From contig CADCJP010000051.1 in NCBI GenBank assembly GCA_902801805.1, positions 1-6,923 on the forward strand: a stretch of 6,923 nucleotides of DNA, in the 5' to 3' direction. Positions 1 to 4,776 of the stretch are shown in pieces. Made by a program: the position numbers and the translations under genes. This DNA is from an uncultured Erysipelotrichaceae bacterium. GTDB lineage: Bacteria; Bacillota_I; Bacilli_A; RFN20; CAG-826. Position 1 is the stretch's first letter, and each line of letters opens with the position of its first letter. The notes below the pieces were generated by a model. It was given only the letters and a program-made list of their open reading frames with translations, was not told the origin of the DNA and did not search any database.

Positions 1-570
1 ACACAAGATGATAGACTAGCGGTCTTATTTGTCCGTCGTAAATGCGGCGATTGTTCTTATGTTGTTCCAAATGTTATTATACCCTACATTAAGAAACACT
101 CTTTAATGACTTCTCTCTACATTTTTGATATACAAGATTACTATGATAAAGCGAAAAGTGAAACCGCGACTAATCAAGATCTCGCTAACTATCAAGCCCT
201 TAAAAATAAGTTCAATTTAAGTGCTTCTACTAACGAAACATATGGCTATCAAAACGGTGTTGTTCCAACCATCCAATTCGTCAAAAAAGGTGTTGTTGAA
301 GGAGCATCTATTTACTTCAACGATACAGTCGCTAAGAAAGAGGATGGCTCATTCTATATCTCTGATTCCTACTATTCAGAAGAGAGATTACCTAATCTTA
401 AATACCTTAATGGAATGAATAAAACCACTACTGTTTTAAAAGGTATGAATGTGACAGAAGGCGTTGTCGCAAATAAAACAGGCGGCTATTACTGGTCGCA
501 AGAAGCTGCGAGTAAATATCACCGCCCATTATTAGAAGCTTTCTTAGATTATTATATGTTTGGCTATTGA
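1..570 (+). CDS. thioredoxin-fold protein, 5' end outside window
   Basis: The reading frame is open from base 1, so the gene starts upstream; the first ATG in view (106) is internal because the redox motif lies before it. 189 residues are visible. A CxxC motif, KCGDC, is encoded at 40-54 right after a beta-strand-like LAVLFVRR, and a cis-proline motif VVPTIQFVKKG is encoded around 259-291. Strand, CxxC, then a later VPT is the thioredoxin arrangement. The usual WCGPC is replaced by KCGDC, so its redox potential and partner are not predictable. The insert between CxxC and cis-Pro (about 70 residues) is longer than in plain thioredoxin, and the protein continues about 100 residues past the cis-Pro with a Tyr-rich tail. 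The N-terminus is missing, so a signal peptide or lipobox cannot be judged; an extracytoplasmic thiol protein is plausible but inferred. The gene ends in TGA, overlapping the convergent downstream gene by 7 nt. Confidence 0.8.
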   Translation, partial: TQDDRLAVLFVRRKCGDCSYVVPNVIIPYIKKHSLMTSLYIFDIQDYYDKAKSETATNQDLANYQALKNKFNLSASTNETYGYQNGVVPTIQFVKKGVVEGASIYFNDTVAKKEDGSFYISDSYYSEERLPNLKYLNGMNKTTTVLKGMNVTEGVVANKTGGYYWSQEAASKYHRPLLEAFLDYYMFGY

Positions 571-1193
571 TGATATTTTTTAAATATCAAAGCGCCTTTA
601 TAATCTTTATATTTATCTAAATCTAACTCTTCGCTTTCTAAGTATTGATAGTCAGGGAAGAGTTTTTTAAATTCTTCAATCATATTGCCATCTGGATAAC
701 CACTATTATATTCCACCATATGATAATGCATTGGAATAACAATACGTGGTTTAACCATATCCACGATGGCTTTTAGTTCTTTTGGATTGATTGTATAGAA
801 GCCATTAATAGGCGCTAATAAGACATCAGCGTCTTTAAGAGGTTCTAATACTCTTGCGTCCAAAACGCAGCCGATATCGCCCATATGGACGACTTTATAA
901 CCATCAACATCAAAGATGTGAATTAAGTTCATACCACGCTTCGCACCATTTTCATGGTCGTGAGGAACTCTTAACATTTTAGCGCTTACTCTATTTGGAT
1001 TATCTTTGATAGGAACTAAATGATACGCACTGTGGTCAGCATGACTATGTGAGGCTATAACTGCATCAACAGGTTCCACTTTAGGGAACTTGAGATTAGG
1101 TACACTACCATTTTCATATGGATCAATGACTATTTGATATTCTTTTCCTTTAATAAGAAATGAGGCATGGCCTAAATAAACTAATTCACTCAT
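564..1193 (-). CDS. metallo-beta-lactamase-fold metal-dependent hydrolase (UlaG/YtkL-like)
   Basis: The product is 209 residues. It opens with LGHASFLI (residues 7-14), typical of the Lactamase_B_3 branch that includes UlaG-like lactonases and the UPF0173/YtkL proteins. The metal ligands are visible: HSHADH at 49-54 (HxHxDH), PHDH around 78-80, GD at 105-106 and PMHYH at 154-158. These fit a dinuclear metal hydrolase of the cytoplasm, since no signal peptide is present. The substrate cannot be told from sequence; this branch is often annotated without a known reaction. The start at 1193 is preceded by GAGG with an 8-nt spacer. The stop (TAG) lies inside the end of the convergent thioredoxin-fold gene, and no convincing terminator separates the two. 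The mscL gene is divergent, about 107 bp away. Confidence 0.85.
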   Translation of the reverse strand: MSELVYLGHASFLIKGKEYQIVIDPYENGSVPNLKFPKVEPVDAVIASHSHADHSAYHLVPIKDNPNRVSAKMLRVPHDHENGAKRGMNLIHIFDVDGYKVVHMGDIGCVLDARVLEPLKDADVLLAPINGFYTINPKELKAIVDMVKPRIVIPMHYHMVEYNSGYPDGNMIEEFKKLFPDYQYLESEELDLDKYKDYKGALIFKKYHQ

Positions 1194-1300
1194 ATTGTTT
1201 TCCTCGCTTACAATTTTATTATTTTTCTAACGTTCAGAGAATTGCAATTTAAAATAAAAAGAATTACCATAAAACTATCTTGAAAGGAAGAACATAATTT

Positions 1301-1960
1301 ATGGCTAAAAAAGCTAAGAAAGGCCCAGGCTTGTGGGCCGAATTTAAAGAATTCATCAATCGTGGCAACGCCTTCATGTTAGCAGTTGGTGTTGTTATTG
1401 GTGGCGCATTTGGTGCTATCGTTAATGCATTCGTTAACATCTTATTAAGTCTTGCTACATGGGCTGTTCCTGGTGGCTTAAAAGGTTTAGTCACAGTTTT
1501 ACCAGCTCTTAATGATGCTCAAAGAGGTCCTGTTGGACAATCATTCCAAATGAAGAATTTGGTTGAAAAGACAATTGCCTTTGCCGAATCACAAGGTGTG
1601 ACCATCACAAAAGATAGTGACACATTTGTTCAATGGCAAACTGCATTATTGGGCAAGTATACACAACACGGCACAACGTTCACTTTCAATGGTGCTGCAG
1701 TTGTTGACTGGGGCGCATTATTAACCGCCATTATCTCTTTCATCATTATCGCTGCTGTCTTATTCATCATTGTTAAAGTCAGTAACGCAATGGCGAGAAA
1801 GAGAGAGCAACTCAAAGCTAAAGCTGAAGAAGCTTACTATGAAAAGCATCCAGAAGAAAGACCAGTTCCACCAGAACCAGGCAAACCAGAACCAACAGAA
1901 ATCGATTATCTCAAACGTATTGCGGATGCTTTAGAAGCAAAGAAAGCTAAGAAAGAATAG
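1301..1960 (+). CDS. mscL: large-conductance mechanosensitive channel MscL, long-loop form
   Basis: MscL is a homopentameric membrane channel that opens under membrane tension and releases solutes on osmotic downshock. The N-terminus FKEFINRGNAFMLAVGVVIG (15-34) matches the MscL signature, with a short amphipathic helix, RGN and a Gly-rich TM1 (about 24-49). TM2 is about 138-160 (ALLTAIISFIIIAAVLFIIV). A charged cytoplasmic tail ends in PTEIDYLKRIADALEAKK, like the C-terminal helical bundle of other MscLs. The protein is 219 residues, against about 130-150 usually. The extra length lies mostly in the loop between TM1 and TM2 (about 85 residues against about 30 in E. coli) and in a Lys/Glu/Pro-rich linker at 165-199. 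AAAGGAAG at 1283-1290 is a good ribosome binding site. A hairpin terminator follows, so the gene is probably monocistronic. Confidence 0.95.
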   Translation: MAKKAKKGPGLWAEFKEFINRGNAFMLAVGVVIGGAFGAIVNAFVNILLSLATWAVPGGLKGLVTVLPALNDAQRGPVGQSFQMKNLVEKTIAFAESQGVTITKDSDTFVQWQTALLGKYTQHGTTFTFNGAAVVDWGALLTAIISFIIIAAVLFIIVKVSNAMARKREQLKAKAEEAYYEKHPEERPVPPEPGKPEPTEIDYLKRIADALEAKKAKKE

Positions 1961-1978
1961 TTGATTTAAATGAAATTT

Positions 1979-2010
1979 AAAAGGAGCGATTAACTCGCTC
2001 CTTTTTGTTT
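1979..2010 (+). terminator. Rho-independent terminator of mscL, probably bidirectional
   Basis: An 11-bp stem (AAAAGGAGCGA, 1979-1989, pairing with 1995-2005) closes a 5-nt loop, and the T-run lies at the 3' side. It sits between the ends of two convergent genes. The minus-strand reading also has T's after the stem, so it may stop the lipoprotein transcript as well. Confidence 0.9.
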
Positions 2011-2016
2011 ATTTAT

Positions 2017-3000
2017 TCATTTCTGCCACAATTGCCTTAATATTATTGCCACAATTGCCTTAATATTATTTACCGTTTCTAATCCATCACTAGGATTGAT
2101 TCTATACAAACGTGTAATACGGAAATGCATTGAGTATTTATTCCAACCATCGAATTCAAAATGTAGATAAGTGCCATCTTCATTTAATTCCATTCTCCAA
2201 ATGGTGAGAGCCATGTCGTTATATGTGAAATATTTTTTATATTCTGATTTTGGATCAAAGATTTCATAGGCTATGTACATATGTCCAAAATCTTCAACTG
2301 GAAACTCTGTGACGATATTATTTGAATCCACTTTTTTGCTAAGCTTTTTAAACTCTTCGCCAATTCTTCCATCATCTTCTAGAGAACTTCTATCTACTAA
2401 AAAACTAGCGCGTCCCGCATTTTCATTTAATTTTTTAAAGAAGCCGTCGAATGTGATTTCGTTATTAACAAAAGATGTTTCCTCTTCTTTCGCCCTATCG
2501 AATTCAGCGTAGGCGTTATTATATATTTCCTTTGCTATTGCAGCATCAAAAGTGAAATATAGGCTTTTGCCTTTGCTTTTGTAATCGCCATTTTCTTTTA
2601 CACAGTAATTGAGGTTGCAATATAAATTTCCATCATCGTAAAGGCTGAAATAAGTTAGAGAAACAGAGCTTTCACTAACAAAATGATGGAAGGAGAAAAG
2701 AATGTAATTATCGCTGGATGGATCAATGGAATCGACTTTATTAAATGTTTTCACTCGTTTGAAACCATTAACAATAACGTTTTCAATATCCTTAATCTCT
2801 TCAACCACAGTATGGCCTTTGTCAGTTGTATAAAGAAGTCCAGACTCCTTCTTTGGTGCATATGGATAAGCCATATGTACATCTGAACCATACATGTTTT
2901 TAATCATTTTATGAGGATCACTATAACTATATTTATCACAACTAGTTAAAGGAACTACGGAAATCACTAATGGAATAAAAACTAATAATTTCTTTTTCAT
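2017..3000 (-). CDS. putative lipoprotein of unknown function
   Basis: I do not recognise the family. The N-terminus MKKKLLVF followed by a hydrophobic stretch and LTSC (lipobox, Cys21) is a lipoprotein signal peptide, so the product is probably anchored outside the cytoplasmic membrane. The mature part (about 306 residues) is rich in Asp, Glu, Lys, Phe and Tyr, with no further membrane segment or catalytic motif that I can name. An ATG at 3021 is in frame, but the start at 3000 is preferred: AGGGGTGA (3005-3012) is correctly spaced for it, the signal peptide begins there, and the promoter at 3027-3055 puts the transcript start near 3020. The C-terminus is altered by a 23-bp tandem duplication that shifts the frame (see the repeat at 2024-2069). 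The gene appears to be transcribed alone. Confidence 0.8.
   Translation of the reverse strand: MKKKLLVFIPLVISVVPLTSCDKYSYSDPHKMIKNMYGSDVHMAYPYAPKKESGLLYTTDKGHTVVEEIKDIENVIVNGFKRVKTFNKVDSIDPSSDNYILFSFHHFVSESSVSLTYFSLYDDGNLYCNLNYCVKENGDYKSKGKSLYFTFDAAIAKEIYNNAYAEFDRAKEEETSFVNNEITFDGFFKKLNENAGRASFLVDRSSLEDDGRIGEEFKKLSKKVDSNNIVTEFPVEDFGHMYIAYEIFDPKSEYKKYFTYNDMALTIWRMELNEDGTYLHFEFDGWNKYSMHFRITRLYRINPSDGLETVNNIKAIVAIILRQLWQK
2024..2069. repeat. 23-bp perfect tandem duplication inside the lipoprotein gene 3' end
   Basis: Bases 2024-2046 and 2047-2069 are identical copies, starting TGCCACAATTGCC and ending ATATTAT. Because 23 is not a multiple of 3, the second copy is read in another frame: the present protein ends ...NNIKAIVAIILRQLWQK with TGA at 2017-2019. 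With one copy removed the gene would end ...NNIKAIVAEMNK with TAA at 2009-2011, just at the mscL terminator. The identity of the copies suggests a recent event or an assembly error. Confidence 0.95.
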
Positions 3001-3026
3001 AAAATCACCCCTGTATTTCATAAGTT

Positions 3027-3055
3027 AATATAAAGATTTTTCCTGAAAATAACAA
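3027..3055 (-). promoter_or_regulatory. sigma-A-type promoter of the lipoprotein gene
   Basis: On the minus strand, TTGTTA (3055-3050) is followed by 17 bp and TATATT (3032-3027). The expected start near 3020 leaves a short leader with the ribosome binding site at 3005-3012. The -35 box abuts the T-run of the aldolase terminator. Confidence 0.6.
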
Positions 3056-3086
3056 GAAAAAACGATACCGCCTAAGCAGTATCGTT
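3055..3086 (-). terminator. terminator of the aldolase gene
   Basis: AACGATAC (3061-3068) pairs with GTATCGTT (3079-3086) around a 10-nt loop. Read on the minus strand the stem is followed by TTTTTTC. It lies 22 bp after the aldolase stop codon. Confidence 0.9.
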
Positions 3087-3107
3087 ATTTTTGTTTTTTA
3101 AACTAGA

Positions 3108-4082
3108 TTAGATCTTGTCGTTTGAGCCTAACACATCAACGATTTTGTGTTTGACTAATTGTTTGACATATGCACGGCCATCACCGACATATTGACGTGG
3201 GTCAAAGTGATCTGGATGAGCTTTCATATGTTCTCTAATACCGGCAGTCATCGCTAAGCGGAGGTCACTGTCGATATTGATCTTACAAACGGCTAATCTA
3301 GCAGCTTGTCTTAATTGAGCTTCTGGAACACCAACTGCATCTTTTAAGGCACCACCGTTATCGTTAATAATCTTAACGAATTCTTGGTTAACGGAGGAGG
3401 AACCATGTAAGACGATTGGGAAACCTGGTAAACGTTTGCTCACTTCTTCTAAGATATCGAATCTTAATGGAGGTGGTAATAAGACACCTGTTTCTGGATC
3501 TCTTGTGCATTGTTCTGGTTTGAACTTATAAGCACCATGGGATGTACCGATAGCAATAGCTAAGGAGTCACAACCAGTTCTACGGACGAATTCTTCGACG
3601 TCTTCTGGTCTGGTGTAGGATTCTGCACCATGTTCAACTTTAACTTCATCTTCGATACCGGCTAATGTACCTAATTCAGCTTCAACGGTAACGTATGGAA
3701 CGTGAGCGTGAGCATATTCACAAACTTTCTTTGTGATGGCGATGTTTTCTTCGAATGGTTTGCTGGAGCAGTCAATCATGACTGATGTGAAACCACCATC
3801 GATACAATCTTTACAAATTTCAAAATCTGCGCCGTGGTCTAAGTGAAGGACGATTGGTAAGTTGGTGTCTTCGACAGCAGCTTCGACCATCTTCTTTAAA
3901 TAGACTGGTTTAGCATATTTTCTAGCGCCTGCGGAAACTTGGAGAATGACTGGTGAGTTGCATTCTTTGGCAGCTTCTGTAATAGCTTGGACGATTTCCA
4001 TGTTATTGCAGTTGAAAGCACCAATTGCGTAACCGCCATTATAGGCTTTTTCAAACATTTCTTTAGAGTTAACTAATGGCAT
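3108..4082 (-). CDS. fba: class II fructose-bisphosphate aldolase
   Basis: This is the zinc-dependent glycolytic and gluconeogenic enzyme that splits fructose 1,6-bisphosphate into dihydroxyacetone phosphate and glyceraldehyde 3-phosphate in the cytoplasm. The 324-residue product shows the class II hallmarks in order: GAFNCNNMEI (21-30), HLDHG (80-84, with catalytic Asp82 and zinc ligand His83), VEAELGTLAG (133-142), GTSHGAYK (179-186, His182 zinc), LHGSS (225-229, His226 zinc) and INIDSDLR (268-275, substrate binding). The length fits the longer class II group, with an extra segment around 190-205 and 244-262, rather than the ~285-residue FbaA type of Bacillus subtilis. AGAGG at 4090-4094 lies 7 nt before the start. 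It has its own promoter and terminator and so appears monocistronic. A related tagatose-bisphosphate aldolase is possible but less likely for an isolated housekeeping gene. Confidence 0.95.
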   Translation of the reverse strand: MPLVNSKEMFEKAYNGGYAIGAFNCNNMEIVQAITEAAKECNSPVILQVSAGARKYAKPVYLKKMVEAAVEDTNLPIVLHLDHGADFEICKDCIDGGFTSVMIDCSSKPFEENIAITKKVCEYAHAHVPYVTVEAELGTLAGIEDEVKVEHGAESYTRPEDVEEFVRRTGCDSLAIAIGTSHGAYKFKPEQCTRDPETGVLLPPPLRFDILEEVSKRLPGFPIVLHGSSSVNQEFVKIINDNGGALKDAVGVPEAQLRQAARLAVCKINIDSDLRLAMTAGIREHMKAHPDHFDPRQYVGDGRAYVKQLVKHKIVDVLGSNDKI

Positions 4083-4107
4083 ATAAATACCTCTTCTTTC
4101 CGGAATT

Positions 4108-4135
4108 ATTATATACCACTTTATTATTTACACAA
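4108..4135 (-). promoter_or_regulatory. promoter of the aldolase gene
   Basis: On the minus strand, TTGTGT (4135-4130), 16 bp, then TATAAT (4113-4108). The start would be near 4101, giving a leader of about 18 nt with the ribosome binding site. Confidence 0.7.
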
Positions 4136-4209
4136 ATAATACGTTAATTATTTTTTATATGAGTTAGTTAATGCTAACAAATATAAGGATTAAACGTTGT
4201 TTCCAATTA

Positions 4210-4237
4210 TTGATTTTAGAAGAGTAGTCAATATAAA
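4210..4237 (+). promoter_or_regulatory. promoter of small RNA 1
   Basis: TTGATT (4210-4215), 16 bp, TATAAA (4232-4237). The same 16-bp spacing occurs at the two sister promoters, which strengthens the call. Confidence 0.55.
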
Positions 4238-4243
4238 ATAAAA

Positions 4244-4293
4244 GCGAATCCTCCTGACACTTTACGGTAGTTAGTCAAAAGGGTTCTTTTTTA
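4244..4293 (+). ncRNA. small antisense-type RNA, unit 1 (about 50 nt)
   Basis: The predicted start is 6-7 nt after the -10 box. The RNA begins with CGAATCCTCCTGAC (4245-4258). It folds as GAATCC (4246-4251) with GGGTTC (4281-4286), then an inner TGACACT (4255-4261) with AGT..GTCA (4269-4277), and ends in TTTTTT. The outer and inner stems match those of unit 3, while the loop differs. CCTCCT can pair with the toxin Shine-Dalgarno sequence. Confidence 0.55.
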
Positions 4294-4362
4294 TACCAGT
4301 TTTATCAACAAGCAGAATAAGAAATATTGTCTACTTGTATGTTTTTGATATAATGTAAGCAT
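4291..4362 (-). pseudogene. degraded or variant toxin copy behind small RNA 1
   Basis: Read on the minus strand, the frame ends FLFCLLIKLV and then TAA, close to the intact toxin's FLCLLLKLV. The last 24 bases agree at about 20 positions. The frame is open back to an ATG at 4362 (23 codons, starting MLTLYQKHTS), but the N-terminal half does not resemble the toxin and overlaps the unit 2 promoter. Only a weak GAGG (4376-4373) lies 10 nt before that ATG. A remnant is the simpler reading; a functional variant peptide is possible. Confidence 0.45.
4327..4354 (+). promoter_or_regulatory. promoter of small RNA 2
   Basis: TTGTCT (4327-4332), 16 bp, TATAAT (4349-4354), with TG one base before the -10 box (extended -10). 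Confidence 0.7.
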
Positions 4363-4417
4363 AAGAACGGAGCCTCACAACACTTAATGCGATATAGTTG
4401 AGAGAGACTCTTTTTTT
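4361..4417 (+). ncRNA. small antisense-type RNA, unit 2 (about 57 nt)
   Basis: It starts near 4361. It folds by GAG-CTC pairing (4370-4372 with 4408-4410), CTC with GAG (4374-4376 with 4404-4406) and CAAC with GTTG (4378-4381 with 4397-4400), then ends in a run of seven T's. Its sequence is the most diverged of the three. It contains TCACAACA (4375-4382), also present on the plus strand at 4632-4639 in the toxin leader, so the RNA can form 8 continuous base pairs with the toxin mRNA just before its ribosome binding site. Confidence 0.6.
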
Positions 4418-4439
4418 ATACTAGCTTCAGTAGCAGGAA
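4416..4439 (-). pseudogene. remnant of toxin C-terminus behind small RNA 2
   Basis: The minus strand reads FLLLKLV and then TAA, with a stop codon immediately upstream (4442-4440). Against the intact gene's CLLLKLV, the last six codons differ only at synonymous positions (for example TTA to CTA, TTA to CTG, AAA to AAG, CTT to CTA). It is too short to be a gene. Confidence 0.5.
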
Positions 4440-4442
4440 TTA

Positions 4443-4470
4443 TTGTTTATTCAAGCAGATATGCTATAAT
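4443..4470 (+). promoter_or_regulatory. promoter of small RNA 3
   Basis: TTGTTT (4443-4448), 16 bp, TATAAT (4465-4470), with TGC just before the -10 box (extended -10). It is the strongest of the three promoters. Confidence 0.75.
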
Positions 4471-4476
4471 ACAACC

Positions 4477-4534
4477 GAAGAACGAATCCTCCTGTGACAC
4501 TTTAGGTTAGTAAGTCCCGAGGGATTCTTTTTTT
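4477..4534 (+). ncRNA. small antitoxin-type RNA, unit 3, convergent with the toxin gene (about 58 nt)
   Basis: It starts near 4477 with GAACGAATCCTCCTGTGAC (4480-4498). The outer stem is GAATCC (4484-4489) with GGATTC (4522-4527); the inner stem is GACACT (4496-4501) with AGT..GTC (4509-4516), as in unit 1. It ends in a run of seven T's. The last T's overlap the toxin stop codon on the other strand, so this RNA is antisense to the toxin mRNA 3' untranslated region and shares its hairpin. Confidence 0.65.
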
Positions 4535-4616
4535 ATACAAGTTTTAATAACAGGCATAAAAAGAGGCAAATCGCAATTAGAACCAAAGTAATTTTTAGTT
4601 CTTTAAACTGTTTCAT
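4533..4616 (-). CDS. 27-residue hydrophobic peptide, candidate type I toxin
   Basis: This small gene has ATG at 4616-4614 and TAA at 4535-4533. The peptide starts MKQFKELK (basic, polar), continues with a Leu/Ile/Val/Cys membrane-spanning stretch (residues 9-24) and ends CLLLKLV. A short basic N-terminus and a single membrane helix fit a membrane-acting type I toxin. It lacks a PxxxG motif of the Fst kind and does not match the TxpA or Ldr sequences I know, so the family is open. AAAGGAGGTGAT (4632-4621) is an almost ideal ribosome binding site 4 nt upstream of the ATG. Its leader can fold over that site, and a convergent small RNA overlaps its 3' end. No clear promoter of its own is seen: there is a TTGACA at 4685-4680 without a matching -10, and a TATAAT at 4751-4746 lying ahead of the operon terminator. 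Confidence 0.65.
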   Translation of the reverse strand: MKQFKELKITLVLIAICLFLCLLLKLV

Positions 4617-4620
4617 TGTT

Positions 4621-4650
4621 ATCACCTCCTTTCACAACATGTCAGGAGGT
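4621..4650 (-). promoter_or_regulatory. toxin ribosome binding site with leader hairpin that can mask it
   Basis: In the minus-strand RNA, ACCTCCT (4650-4644) is perfectly complementary to AGGAGGT (4630-4624), the core of the Shine-Dalgarno sequence, with a 13-nt loop between. When closed, this hairpin would block ribosome binding. Masked start regions are known for type I toxin mRNAs such as fst and hok. Confidence 0.65.
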
Positions 4651-4696
4651 ATTCGTTCCGAGGTTTAACGACTTTGCTTTGTCAAAAAAGGGCAAA

Positions 4697-4726
4697 GAAA
4701 AAAGGAAATTACTTTATCATTTCCTT
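4697..4726 (-). terminator. terminator of the surE-methyltransferase operon
   Basis: On the minus strand, AAGGAAAT (4726-4719) pairs with ATTTCCTT (4709-4702) around a 9-nt loop, followed by a T-run. It lies about 50 nt after the stop codon at 4777. The stem is AT-rich but the T-run is good. Confidence 0.75.
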
Positions 4727-4776
4727 GCTCTAAGCCCATAATTATTATAGCACTTTTATAATAAATATTTAAATAT

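Larger units (their letters stand above)
4205..4698. other. repeated type I toxin-antitoxin-like array in the 4083-4776 gap
   Basis: This stretch is not empty. It holds three tandem plus-strand units (promoter, short RNA, hairpin with T-run; the units begin near 4210, 4327 and 4443, about 117 bp apart) and one intact minus-strand gene for a 27-residue hydrophobic peptide at the right end. Degraded copies of the peptide's C-terminus lie behind units 1 and 2. Convergent toxin and antisense-like RNA genes meeting at a shared hairpin, with short repeats at both 5' ends, is the plan of par/Fst type I systems. The assignment to type I is inferred from architecture, not from recognised homology. The remaining bases 4137-4200 hold only a weak palindrome (GTTAG...CTAAC, 4163-4178). 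Confidence 0.6.

Noticed and set aside
1240..1249. AATTGCAATT palindrome between the hydrolase and mscL genes as an operator
   Set aside because: A 10-bp AT-rich palindrome is expected by chance here, and no second copy or known regulator site matches it.
1264..1494. Minus-strand ORF opposite the start of mscL
   Set aside because: Antisense shadow of a clear mscL gene, with low-complexity composition and no family resemblance.
2273..2886. Two plus-strand ORFs (2273-2512 and 2683-2886) opposite the lipoprotein gene
   Set aside because: Shadows of the coding frame; no ribosome binding sites and no recognisable domains.
3001..3021. Upstream in-frame start (ATG at 3021) for the lipoprotein
   Set aside because: It would put seven extra residues before the signal peptide and lies at about the predicted transcript start, while the ATG at 3000 has a proper ribosome binding site.
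4171..4227. Plus-strand 18-codon ORF (ATG at 4171, TAG at 4225) in the gap
   Set aside because: No ribosome binding site, no hydrophobic helix, and it overlaps the promoter of small RNA 1; probably chance.
4205..4660. CRISPR-like array from the ~117-bp periodicity
   Set aside because: The repeated parts are promoters, hairpins and T-runs with many differences, not identical short repeats with unique spacers.
4680..4685. Perfect TTGACA on the minus strand as the toxin -35 box
   Set aside because: No -10-like hexamer lies 15-19 bp downstream, so it is not called as a promoter.
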